Shown: positions 39,995 through 48,488 of the stretch, in pieces | Layout: each line of letters begins with the position of its first letter | Position numbering within the stretch: the first letter of the stretch is position 1 | NCBI GenBank assembly: GCA_947259725.1 | Contig: CAMYNM010000010.1 | Location: 62,001-126,000, forward strand | Origin: CALZIK01 sp945787635 | GTDB taxonomy: Bacteria; Acidobacteriota; Thermoanaerobaculia; Multivoradales; JAHEKO01 | DNA: 64,000 bases | Direction of reading: 5' to 3' | The notes under the pieces: generated by a model | The model's database searches: none | Seen by the model: only the letters and a program-made list of their open reading frames with translations | Told to the model about the DNA's origin: nothing | Translations under genes and position numbers: made by a program

Positions 39995-41395
39995 TCAGGC
40001 TCGAACGGATCCTTCGGCGGCTCGGCCCGAGCGCGGCGCCTCCCGAGCCGTCTCGGCGACGGGAAGCTCCGCGAGCGCTACCTGGAATCGCGTTCCGACG
40101 TCGGGCGTGCTCTGAACGGAGAGCTCGGCGCCGTGAGCGGAGGCGATGCGCTGCACCACCGCCAACCCGAGACCGGTGCCACCGCGTTTGGTCGAGTAGA
40201 AGATCTCGAAGATCCGTTGCAGATCACCCTGGGCAATACCGGCGCCGTTGTCGAGCACCTCGAGCAGCACTCGCCCCCGCTCCCGCCGGGCGATCAAACG
40301 CACTTCCGGATCGCGGCCGGAGCCCTGCGTGGCAGCCATCGCGTTGCGCACGAGGTTGAGCAACAGCTGGGACATCTGCTCGGTGTCTGCGGCGACTCGC
40401 GCGCCAGCCGAGCGATCCTCGACCGCGAGGTCGACGCCCTCGGAGTGCGCCTCCCGGCCGAGAAGATCGCGGCAATTGCGAAGTAGCGCGCTCGCGGGCA
40501 CCTCCTCGAGATCCAGAGCCCTCGGCTTGGCGTACTGGAGAAAATCCGTGACCAGCCTCTCGAGGCGTCCGATCTCGCTGCGGGTGATCGACAGCAACCG
40601 CTTGGTCGAGCCGCCGGCACGGGTATGCGCTTCCTCCTCCAGCATCTGCATGTTCAGATTCAACGAGTTGAGTGGATTCCGGATCTCGTGGGCAAGACCC
40701 GAAGCGAGCGTGCCGATATAGGCCAGGCGTTCGGCCTCGAGAGCCGTGGCTTCGAGCTTTCGGCCGCGCGTCCACAGACGCACGATGATCAGGTAGGCCA
40801 GGGTGAGAACAACCAGGGTCACGGCGCCGATCAGCAGAGTCTGGCGCATCAAGTGCCGACGCAGCACTCCGATCCGATTGGCCAGCTCGACTTCGCTGAT
40901 GCCGATGTGTACGAACCCGAAATCGCCGATCGGCTCTTTGAGGTCATAGGTCTCCCGGCGGGTCACGGTCTTTTCTTCCAGGCTCGCGGGTATCTCCTTG
41001 GACTCGAGGCGAAGCGGCCCCTGGCGCCCGATCGGAACCTCGGCCTTGGTGTTGCTTCGAAACACCAGCATGTCCTCTCCATCTCGAATCTCGACGTTCG
41101 CGACGATCTCCCGCTTGCTGAGAACGTCGTCGATATAGGTCTGGAACTCGGTTTCGAGAGCGACGACCGTATAGAGGTCTTTTTCACCGGGCGCTTCCGC
41201 GATGCGCTCCTCGAGCTGTTCGGCCAGACCCGCGGCCTCGGCTCGGGTCTCGAGGAGCACCTGCTCGATCTCGCGCTCGGACAGGGAGCGGAAGATGAAC
41301 CACCCCAGGAGGCCCAGATCCACGAGCACGAACAGGCCCAGGAGAATCGAGCCGTAGACGAGCCTGCGCGAGCTGGGCTGGGGCTGCGCCGCCAT
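39995..41395 (-). CDS. Membrane sensor histidine kinase
   Basis: The 466-residue kinase has two membrane helices (about 14-34 and 185-208) around a periplasmic sensing domain. The HisKA segment GLAHEIRNPLNSLNLN and the ATPase domain with N-box LLNLVRNAM, DNGAGI and GGTGLGLAVV follow. It resembles NtrB-type kinases that pair with sigma-54 activators. No response regulator is adjacent. The ATG at 41395 is chosen; a longer frame to 41449 has no better signal. It is divergent from a solute-binding lipoprotein gene 71 bases away. Confidence 0.9.
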   Translation of the reverse strand: MAAQPQPSSRRLVYGSILLGLFVLVDLGLLGWFIFRSLSEREIEQVLLETRAEAAGLAEQLEERIAEAPGEKDLYTVVALETEFQTYIDDVLSKREIVANVEIRDGEDMLVFRSNTKAEVPIGRQGPLRLESKEIPASLEEKTVTRRETYDLKEPIGDFGFVHIGISEVELANRIGVLRRHLMRQTLLIGAVTLVVLTLAYLIIVRLWTRGRKLEATALEAERLAYIGTLASGLAHEIRNPLNSLNLNMQMLEEEAHTRAGGSTKRLLSITRSEIGRLERLVTDFLQYAKPRALDLEEVPASALLRNCRDLLGREAHSEGVDLAVEDRSAGARVAADTEQMSQLLLNLVRNAMAATQGSGRDPEVRLIARRERGRVLLEVLDNGAGIAQGDLQRIFEIFYSTKRGGTGLGLAVVQRIASAHGAELSVQSTPDVGTRFQVALAELPVAETAREAPRSGRAAEGSVRA

Positions 41396-41466
41396 GACCG
41401 AGGCAGAATAGCACTCCGATTGACCCTCCCACCGAGCATTCGCTAGCATTCCTCAGTACAACTCTC

Positions 41467-43122
41467 ATGCAACAAACCAAGTTCGGCGGTAACGCCCTCG
41501 CCCGGCTAGCGCTGGTTCTGTGCGCGGGCTTGGGTCTGGCGTGTGGGTGTGGCAGGACCGACACAGCGGCCGGCCCGGTGGCCACCGAACCGCGATCGGG
41601 AGGCACCGTGGTGATCGCAGCCGGAGTCGACATCGGCGGAATCAACCAGCTCACCGGAGCGGAAAGCAGATTCGAGCAGGACATCATCGATCTTCTCTTC
41701 CTGCGCCTTTTTCAAGAGCAGCCCGACTACGCGGAACACCCGCCGACCTTCGCGCCCGAGCTTGCAGAAAGCCGTGAGTGGTCAAAGGACGGCCTGGTGC
41801 TGACGGTCAGGCTGCGGCCCGGCCTCCAATGGAGCGATGGAGTGGCGATCACCGCCGAGGACGTCGCCTGGACCTATTCCGCACAGATCGATCCGGAGCT
41901 CGTGTGGGAAGGCGCAGGCAGCAAGGACTCGATCGAAAAGGTAATCGCCGTCGATCCAAGTACTGTCGAATTTCACTTTTCCGAGATCTACTTCTCGCGG
42001 CTAGCGGACCTCAACGAGGGCGTCATTCTGCCCAAGCACACGTGGTCGAAGCTGCCCTTCGACGAGTGGCGCGGCAACGAGGAGTGGTTTCTCGAGCATC
42101 TTGTGGTCAGCGGCCCATTCACTCTGACCCGCATCGTGCCGCAACAAGAGATCGTTCTCGAGCGCAACACGCGCTACTTTCGCGCCGGCTTTCCACGGCT
42201 GGACCGAGTGGTTTTCCGGGTGATCCCGAATCGAACCAACCGGGTTGAGCACCTGCTCGCCGGCGAAGTCGACTTCGTAGAGCATGTTCTGCCGGAACGC
42301 GCGGCAGACGTCCAAGCCTCCCAGCGCGCCAACCTCCTGCCATTGTGGCACCGGCAGTACACCTTTCTCGTCTGGAACGGGTGTCGAGAGCCCTTCGACG
42401 ACCCGTTGGTCCGCAAGGCGATGACCCTGGCGATCGACCGCCAGTCGATCATCGAAGCCGTTTGGGGCGACAATGCCCGCCCCGCCCTGGGACCCATCCT
42501 TTCGTCCGTCTGGGCCTTCAACCACGATCTCGTGCCCTGGCCTTACGACCCGAACGAGGCCCGGCGCTTGCTCGCGAACGCTGGCTGGACGGACTCCGAC
42601 CATGACGGGCTCCTCGATCGAAACGGCCGCGACTTCACCTTCAATCTCTCGACCAACGGCGACAATCGGCTGCGGGCCGACGCCGCGGTCATGATCCAGG
42701 AACAGCTCCGACGGATTGGCGTGGACGCGCAGGTTAGCCTGCTCGATCTCAACCGGATGATCGAAGACAACAAGACCCACGGTTTCGACGCCACGATTGC
42801 CGCCTGGGGTATCGACACCTCTCTCGATGTGAAGCACCAGTTTCACACCGACTCGATCGGCAGCGGCGGCTCGAACTACGGCTGTTATTCGAACGCCGAG
42901 CTCGACCAAACGATCGACCTCGCTCGCCGGCAGCGCGAACCATCCGACGCCCAACCGTATTTCGATCGCCTCCAAGAGATCCTACACGAAGAGCAGCCCT
43001 ACACCTTTCTGTGGGAGCCGATGCGCCTGTATGGAGTCTCGACACGGTTGCGAGACGCCAGCCCGAATCAGCTCAGTGCCTACTTCAACCTCGAAGAGTG
43101 GTGGTTGGCGCCCGCGAGCTGA
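41467..43122 (+). CDS. Peptide/nickel-type ABC transporter substrate-binding lipoprotein
   Basis: The 551-residue protein has a signal peptide with Cys near residue 26 (LGLACGCGR), suitable for lipid attachment. The family 5 solute-binding fold includes WSKDGLVLTVRLRPGLQWSD and the later KAMTLAIDRQSIIE and YTFLWEPMRLYG. Such proteins capture oligopeptides or similar ligands for the DppBC permeases that follow directly. It heads a four-gene plus-strand group. Confidence 0.9.
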   Translation: MQQTKFGGNALARLALVLCAGLGLACGCGRTDTAAGPVATEPRSGGTVVIAAGVDIGGINQLTGAESRFEQDIIDLLFLRLFQEQPDYAEHPPTFAPELAESREWSKDGLVLTVRLRPGLQWSDGVAITAEDVAWTYSAQIDPELVWEGAGSKDSIEKVIAVDPSTVEFHFSEIYFSRLADLNEGVILPKHTWSKLPFDEWRGNEEWFLEHLVVSGPFTLTRIVPQQEIVLERNTRYFRAGFPRLDRVVFRVIPNRTNRVEHLLAGEVDFVEHVLPERAADVQASQRANLLPLWHRQYTFLVWNGCREPFDDPLVRKAMTLAIDRQSIIEAVWGDNARPALGPILSSVWAFNHDLVPWPYDPNEARRLLANAGWTDSDHDGLLDRNGRDFTFNLSTNGDNRLRADAAVMIQEQLRRIGVDAQVSLLDLNRMIEDNKTHGFDATIAAWGIDTSLDVKHQFHTDSIGSGGSNYGCYSNAELDQTIDLARRQREPSDAQPYFDRLQEILHEEQPYTFLWEPMRLYGVSTRLRDASPNQLSAYFNLEEWWLAPAS

Positions 43123-43137
43123 AGCGCTCGATCTGTC

Positions 43138-44121
43138 GTGAATCGCTTTCTGATCCGGCGCACAGCTACCGCGCTCGTCGTGGTCGTGGCGGTCATGACG
43201 CTGAGCTTCTTTGTGCTCCGCCTGGCGCCCGGCGATCCTTCGAACGTCTATATCGACGCCCGTATGTCGGCGGCTCAGCAAGATCAGCTGAGGCGATCGC
43301 TCGGCCTCGACCGGCCCCTCCTCGAGCAGTACTCCCGCTGGGTGGCCGCAGCAGCGCGGCTCGATCTCGGAGATTCGTTCGTGCACAACCGACCGGTGAC
43401 GCGCGTGCTCGCCGACCATCTCGGGCCGACCCTGCTGCTTGCGGCGGTCTCCCTGTTGATTCAATTCGGAGCCGGAATCGGATTCGGCGTTCTCGCCGCC
43501 CGCCGGGAGGGCACCCGCACCGACCGTCTCGTGCGCTGGGTGTCGCTGGGCCTCTATTCGACGCCCCATTTCTGGCTGGGTCTCATGGCTCTGATGCTTC
43601 TGAGTTACCGGACCGGCTGGTTCCCCGGCGGGCACATGGCCTCGGTGGGCGCCGAAGAATGGTCGGCGCCGCGGCAGTTTCTGGATCTGCTGCACCACCT
43701 CACCCTGCCGGCCCTGGCGCTCGGGCTGGCGATGGCCGGCGGCGTGACCCGGTATGTGCGCAACTCGGTTCTCGAGGTGTACGACCAGCCCTACATCCGA
43801 AGCGCGCGCGCTGCTGGTGTGCCCGAACGAAGGATCCTCTGGCCGCTCACTCTGAAAAACGCGCTCGTCCCGGTGATTCACCTCGCCGGCCTGTCGCTGC
43901 CCTACCTCATGAGCGGAGCACTGATCACCGAGGTGGTCTTCTCATGGCCAGGCATGGGCCGGCTCACGTTCGAGGCAATCCGGAACCGCGACTATCCTCT
44001 GATTCTGGGCGCCACCCTGCTGGCGGCGGTGATGGTCGTCCTCGGCAACCTTCTCGCCGACCTCGCCCACGCAGCAATCGATCCTCGCGTCAGGGACGAG
44101 ATCACCGATGCGCCGACCTGA
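43138..44121 (+). CDS. ABC transporter permease, DppB type
   Basis: The 327-residue protein has six membrane helices and the permease EAA-type loop, seen as YIRSARAAGVPERRILWPLTLKNAL. The N-terminal MNRFLIRRTATALVVVVAVM with LSFFVLRLAPGDP is typical of DppB/OppB. It starts with GTG 15 bases after the binding protein and overlaps the second permease by 14 bases. Confidence 0.92.
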   Translation: MNRFLIRRTATALVVVVAVMTLSFFVLRLAPGDPSNVYIDARMSAAQQDQLRRSLGLDRPLLEQYSRWVAAAARLDLGDSFVHNRPVTRVLADHLGPTLLLAAVSLLIQFGAGIGFGVLAARREGTRTDRLVRWVSLGLYSTPHFWLGLMALMLLSYRTGWFPGGHMASVGAEEWSAPRQFLDLLHHLTLPALALGLAMAGGVTRYVRNSVLEVYDQPYIRSARAAGVPERRILWPLTLKNALVPVIHLAGLSLPYLMSGALITEVVFSWPGMGRLTFEAIRNRDYPLILGATLLAAVMVVLGNLLADLAHAAIDPRVRDEITDAPT

Positions 44122-45085
44122 GCTTTTAGCCGGCGCGGCCTTGCTGGCCACTCTGGTGGCGGTGGCGATCTTCGCCCCCTGGCTGAGTCCGAGCGATCCG
44201 GCGGCGCAGTCCGACCCCGCCCGCGGAAAGAACCTGGCGCCCGGCACGCGGCGCTTCGAGGTCGTCACCCGCAAGGGCCAGCGGCTGCTCGCGGAAAGCG
44301 CGGAAGTCACCTCGGAGGGCGTTCGCATCTTCGACCGCCGGGGCACAACGCTCATTCCGACCGCCAGGATCCAGCCGACGCCGGCGGGCGAGCTGACGCG
44401 CACTCGAGTGTTTCCGCTGGGCACCGACCGATTCGGCCGTGATCTGTTGGCTCGGCTGCTTCACGGCAGCCGCATTTCGCTGCTGGTCGCGTTCACGGCG
44501 GCTGTCCTGGCGAGCTTGCTGGGCGTCGTCATCGGAAGCGCTGCGGCCCTGGGGGCGCGCTTCCTCGATGCCGTACTCATGCGACTCACCGATGCCTTCA
44601 TCGCGTTCCCGAGCCTGTTCCTGCTGCTGGCGTTGACTTCCCTCTTGAACGCGGGTCCGTTCATGGTGGTCGCGGTTCTCGGCGCAACCAGTTGGATGAC
44701 CGTCGCGCGGCTCGTTCGCGCGGAGATCTTGCGGCTCAAGAACACCGAGATGGCGCTGGCCGCGACCGCAAGCGGCGCCAGCAAGATACGCCTGTGGTCG
44801 AAGCATCTGTTGCCCAACGCCCTGGCGCCGGTCTTCGTAGCCACCACCTTGCGAATCGGCGACGTGTTACTGCTCGAAGCGGCGCTCTCCTTTCTCGGCT
44901 TCGGCGTTCAACCCCCGAGGCCGACCTGGGGCAACATGATCGCGGACGGTGCGCCCGACCTCGCCACGGCCTGGTGGACATCTACCCTCCCCGGTCTGGC
45001 TATCGTGATCACCGTGATCGCGTTCAACCTCGTCGGAGACGGGCTGCGCCACCGGCTGCGCCGCCGGCGAACGACCGCCCTTTGA
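44108..45085 (+). CDS. ABC transporter permease, DppC type
   Basis: The 325 residues have an N-terminal helix, a soluble insertion of about 90 residues (about 28-115, charged) and the DppC core. That core begins GTDRFGRDLLARLLHGSRIS, followed by the EAA loop region ATASGASKIRLWSKHLLPN and ends with FNLVGDGLRHRL. The insertion between the first helix and GTDRFGRD is longer than usual. No ATPase genes (DppD/DppF) follow, so an ATPase encoded elsewhere must power the importer. Its stop overlaps the queA start by one base. Confidence 0.9.
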   Translation: MRRPELLAGAALLATLVAVAIFAPWLSPSDPAAQSDPARGKNLAPGTRRFEVVTRKGQRLLAESAEVTSEGVRIFDRRGTTLIPTARIQPTPAGELTRTRVFPLGTDRFGRDLLARLLHGSRISLLVAFTAAVLASLLGVVIGSAAALGARFLDAVLMRLTDAFIAFPSLFLLLALTSLLNAGPFMVVAVLGATSWMTVARLVRAEILRLKNTEMALAATASGASKIRLWSKHLLPNALAPVFVATTLRIGDVLLLEAALSFLGFGVQPPRPTWGNMIADGAPDLATAWWTSTLPGLAIVITVIAFNLVGDGLRHRLRRRRTTAL

Positions 45086-46149
45086 TGCTCGCGGCGGATT
45101 TCGACTACCAGCTGCCCGGCAGCCTGATCGCGCAGACGCCGGTCGCGCGCGGCGACAGCCGCCTGCTGACTCTGCCCAGGAATGGACCGATCGGGCATGG
45201 CGAGATCGCCGACCTACCGGCGCTCCTCGAATCCGGCGACCTTCTGGTAGTCAACAACACCCGGGTGATCCCGGCCAGGCTGTACGGCCGCCGGAGCGGC
45301 GGCGGTCGCTCCGAGATCCTCCTGGTCGAGCCGCTTCGCCCGGGTCAGAAGGTGGAGGATGCGACCGAGTGGGTTTGTCTCGGCCGGCCCCGCAAGCGGA
45401 TGCGACCGGGCACGTCGTTGCGGTTCGGCGACGCGCTGGACGCGGACGTCCTCGACCACCTCGAGCCGGACCGACTAGTGGTGCGCTTCTCGGCCCCACC
45501 GGCCGGCCAGCTCGACCGGATCGGCCACGTCCCGCTCCCGCCCTACATCGCCCGGGCCGATTCGCCGGAAGACCGCGAGCGCTACCAGACCGTCTACGCG
45601 AAAGTGCCAGGCGCCGTCGCCGCGCCCACCGCGGGACTGCACTTCGACCGGAGATTACTCGAGAGGATCCACTCGATAGGCGTCGAGCTCGCCACAATCA
45701 CGCTTCACGTCGGCCCGGGAACGTTCCGTCCCGTGACCACCGACGATCTCGAGGACCACCACATGGAGTACGAGCGCTTCGCGATCGATACCGAAGCGGC
45801 GAACGCGATCACCGCAACGCGTGAGCGCGGCGGGCGGGTGGTCGCCGTTGGAACGACGGTGGTCAGGGCGCTCGAGGCGGCAGCCCTCGCCCAGCCCGGC
45901 GGTCGAGTGGTCCCGTGCGCCGGCTCCACCGAGCTCTTCATCAGGCCGGGATTCGAGTTTCGCGTCGTCGATCGCCTACTCACGAACTTCCACCTCCCAC
46001 GGTCCACCCTCTTGGTTCTCGTCTGCGCCTTCTCCGGACGCCGGCGGGTTCTGGCCGCCTACGAGCAAGCCGTTGCCGCCGGATACCGGTTCTACTCCTA
46101 CGGCGATGCCATGCTCCTCGACCGCGCAGCGGCAGCCCGATCGGGCTAG
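45085..46149 (+). CDS. queA: S-adenosylmethionine:tRNA ribosyltransferase-isomerase QueA
   Basis: QueA converts preQ1 in tRNA to epoxyqueuosine using the ribosyl part of SAM. The 354-residue protein has FDYQLPGSLIAQTPVARGDSR, then LVVNNTRVIPARL, GAVAAPTAGLHF and HVGPGTFRPV, ending with TNFHLPRSTLLVLVCAF and YRFYSYGDAML. These are diagnostic. TGATG joins it to the permease stop. The end overlaps the convergent membrane-protein gene by four bases. Confidence 0.97.
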   Translation: MLAADFDYQLPGSLIAQTPVARGDSRLLTLPRNGPIGHGEIADLPALLESGDLLVVNNTRVIPARLYGRRSGGGRSEILLVEPLRPGQKVEDATEWVCLGRPRKRMRPGTSLRFGDALDADVLDHLEPDRLVVRFSAPPAGQLDRIGHVPLPPYIARADSPEDRERYQTVYAKVPGAVAAPTAGLHFDRRLLERIHSIGVELATITLHVGPGTFRPVTTDDLEDHHMEYERFAIDTEAANAITATRERGGRVVAVGTTVVRALEAAALAQPGGRVVPCAGSTELFIRPGFEFRVVDRLLTNFHLPRSTLLVLVCAFSGRRRVLAAYEQAVAAGYRFYSYGDAMLLDRAAAARSG

Positions 46150-46598
46150 TTGCGAAAAACGCGCCGCAGGCTGACGGGGACCAGAAAGAAGACCACCAGG
46201 ATCGCGGTGGCGTAGATCGGAACCATCGGAAACTCGAACCGCATCTGCGCCGGCGCCAACGACCAGAGCAGAAAGAGAACGCCGCCCGGAGCAAAGAGGT
46301 TCAGAAAAAACAGACGCCGTCGGGTCTGGCGAGGGAATCGCTCGATGGCCGCTCTCTTCAGCCGCCGCGCGCGGCTCACTTCGACATTGCCCAGCAGCCA
46401 CCCTCCACTCGCGGCCAGGCCGTAGAGGTGGTAGAGGTTCAGCCTGAGATAGCCGGAAAGCGGATAACCGGCAAGCGCGTGTCCTATGAAGACGATCCAG
46501 CAGAAGAGGAAAAACAGCAGCATCCCGAGCTCGCCTCGCGCCCAGTCACCGACCGGTCCGCCGAATCGACTCTCGGTGTCTCCGACTTTAAGCCGCAC
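46146..46598 (-). CDS. Membrane protein of unknown function, 150 residues
   Basis: Hydrophobic segments lie near residues 25-45, 55-70, 95-112 and 122-142. An Arg/Lys-rich loop (SRARRLKRAAIERFPRQTRR) separates the two halves. No known family is evident. It is the last gene of the gcvT-gcvH minus-strand group, 17 bases after gcvH, and converges with queA with a four-base overlap. Confidence 0.6.
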   Translation of the reverse strand: MRLKVGDTESRFGGPVGDWARGELGMLLFFLFCWIVFIGHALAGYPLSGYLRLNLYHLYGLAASGGWLLGNVEVSRARRLKRAAIERFPRQTRRRLFFLNLFAPGGVLFLLWSLAPAQMRFEFPMVPIYATAILVVFFLVPVSLRRVFRN

Positions 46599-46615
46599 GA
46601 GTCCGCCAGGCGCGG

Positions 46616-46999
46616 CTAGTCTTCCTGCTGTATGAACTCTTCGTAGGCCTCCGCCGACATGAGACCTTCGACCTCGGCAGCCGAAGCCGGCCGGAGCCTG
46701 AACAGCCAGCCCGCGCCGTGCGGATCTTCATTCACCCTCTCGGGAGCTTCGACGAGCTCCTCGTTGACGGCGACTACCTCTCCGGCGATCGGCGTGTACA
46801 CCTCGGCCACCGCCTTGACCGACTCGATCGTTCCGACCTCATCGTTGGCTTGGAAGCTCGAGCCCACCTCCGGAGCCTCGACGTAGACGACATCTCCCAA
46901 CTCGCCCTGAGCGAAGTCAGTGATACCTATGACCAACTCGCCTTCCTCGCGCCTGACCCACTCGTGATCTTTCGAGTATTTGTAATCGCTCGGATACAT
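46616..46999 (-). CDS. gcvH: Glycine cleavage system H protein
   Basis: GcvH shuttles the aminomethyl group on a lipoyl arm. The 127 residues have the lipoylation site Lys62 in GTIESVKAVAEVY, preceded by GITDFAQGELGDVVYV and followed by NEDPHGAGWLFRL. All are typical. It follows gcvT by 21 bases. The P protein (gcvP) is not in this window. Confidence 0.97.
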   Translation of the reverse strand: MYPSDYKYSKDHEWVRREEGELVIGITDFAQGELGDVVYVEAPEVGSSFQANDEVGTIESVKAVAEVYTPIAGEVVAVNEELVEAPERVNEDPHGAGWLFRLRPASAAEVEGLMSAEAYEEFIQQED

Positions 47000-47020
47000 C
47001 TCAACCTCCCGTGATAGTCG

Positions 47021-48136
47021 TCAGACGTTCTTTCTCTTGTAGAACGGCAGCTTCACTTGAATCGCAGACAGACGGCGACCTCTGACCTCGACCTCGATCT
47101 CACGACCCACCTTGGCCGCCGTGGGTGGAACGTAGGCCATGCCGATCGCCTTCTCCAGTGTCGGGCTGAAGGTGCCGCTGGTCACCGAGCCCGCCGGCGC
47201 ACCGTCAACCAGCACGGCACAGGCGTCTCGAGCAATGCCGCGCCCGGCGATCTCGAAGCCAATCAGCTTGCGAACCGGACCGGTCGACTTGATCTCGACC
47301 AGAGCCTCTCTGCCTACGAACTCCCCCTTTTTGAGCTTGATCGTCCAGGCCAGGCGTGCCTCGTACGGATTGGTCGCGGCGTCGATCTCGTGCCCGTAGA
47401 GAGCCATGGCGGCCTCGGTGCGCAACGTGTCGCGCGCCCCCAATCCAGCGGCAACCAGGCCGCCACCGGCCGACATCAGGTCCCGCCAGATCCCGCAAGC
47501 GTGCTCCGGATCGACGTAGAGCTCGAAACCGTCTTCGCCCGTGTAACCGGTCCGCGACACCAGCGCTTCGCGCCCGCCGACGTCTGTCCGCAGGCAACGG
47601 TAGTACCCGAGGTTTGCGAGCGGCGCGTCACAAAGGCCGGCGAGAATCGATTGCGCGTTCGGGCCCTGAAGGGCCAGCAACGCGAACGAGTCGGTCACGT
47701 CTTCAATCTCGACCTCGGCGCCCCCGAACTGCGCCGCGGCCAACGCCCGCAGATGGCCGAGGTCCTTCGCCGTGTTGGCCGCGTTGACCACCAGCAAGTA
47801 CTCTTCGACGCCGAGCCTGTACACCAGCAGGTCGTCGATGTAGGTCCCCCGGTCGGTGAGCAGCGAAGTATAGTGAACCTCGCCGATTTCGAGCGCGACG
47901 ACGTCGTTGGGTGTCGCATACTGGAGAAATGACACGGCGTCGCCTCCGGTGACCCTGAACTCCCCCATATGCGAGACATCGAAGAGTCCGGCCGCGGAGC
48001 GTACCGCCCGGTGCTCGTCGATCACGCCCTGGTAGCGAACCGGCATCCGCCAGCCCGCGAATTCGACCATCTTGGCGCCCGCGGCTTCATGCTCGGCGTC
48101 GAGCGGGGATCGTCTCGGTGAATCTTCGTTCGCCAT
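47021..48136 (-). CDS. gcvT: Glycine cleavage system aminomethyltransferase (T protein)
   Basis: GcvT transfers the methylene from the lipoyl arm to tetrahydrofolate. The 371-residue protein has LFDVSHMGEFRVTGGDAVSF, then ALLALQGPNAQSIL, VSRTGYTGEDGFELYV and GLGARDTLRTEAAMALYGHE. The ending with SPTLEKAIGMAYVP is also diagnostic. The ATG at 48136 (MANEDS) is used; a codon at 48151 would add five residues. It is divergent from the CRTAC1 gene, with the DnaA-box-like cluster between. Confidence 0.97.
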   Translation of the reverse strand: MANEDSPRRSPLDAEHEAAGAKMVEFAGWRMPVRYQGVIDEHRAVRSAAGLFDVSHMGEFRVTGGDAVSFLQYATPNDVVALEIGEVHYTSLLTDRGTYIDDLLVYRLGVEEYLLVVNAANTAKDLGHLRALAAAQFGGAEVEIEDVTDSFALLALQGPNAQSILAGLCDAPLANLGYYRCLRTDVGGREALVSRTGYTGEDGFELYVDPEHACGIWRDLMSAGGGLVAAGLGARDTLRTEAAMALYGHEIDAATNPYEARLAWTIKLKKGEFVGREALVEIKSTGPVRKLIGFEIAGRGIARDACAVLVDGAPAGSVTSGTFSPTLEKAIGMAYVPPTAAKVGREIEVEVRGRRLSAIQVKLPFYKRKNV

Positions 48137-48211
48137 CGCCAGAACGCGCAAGCTTGGAGGCGCGAACTATAGCAAGGTTGCAAAGGCCGTCTGCCGGCGA
48201 GCCTAAGTTCT

Positions 48212-48440
48212 TGCTCCACAAAAAGTTAGACAGCCGCGGGATTCGCTTGTGGAAAAGCATCCGGCCAACGACCCGAGCCTCACCGGCCGGAATGGAAGAA
48301 CGAACTAAACGCATTGTTTTCAGTTATTTAGCTGAATTGCACAATCCCTTGTTCAATCTGCTTGCCCGTGCACCGATCGTTTCTTTGCGGCCGCTTTCCA
48401 CAGCCCTTTCCACCGTGTTTTCCACAGTTTCTGTGGAAAG
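48212..48440. other. Cluster of DnaA-box-like sites beside an A+T-rich stretch
   Basis: TTTTCCACA occurs at 48418-48426 (plus) and 48248-48256 (minus). CTTTCCACA occurs at 48394-48402 (plus) and 48432-48440 (minus); weaker CTTTCCACC is at 48406-48414 and TGCTCCACA at 48212-48220. TTTTCCACA is one base from the classical DnaA box and is the known cyanobacterial form. The last two sites form a 9-3-9 hairpin at 48419-48439. Bases 48301-48360 are clearly richer in A+T than the surroundings. This could be a replication origin or a DnaA-controlled promoter. Confidence 0.45.
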
Positions 48441-48488
48441 ATCTGGCCTCTCTTCGCATCCCCTTACGGATGCTAGGCTTACCGGCCC

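Noticed and set aside
48137..48300. Glycine riboswitch upstream of gcvT
   Set aside because: I looked for the paired-aptamer landmarks and see none in the gcvT leader.
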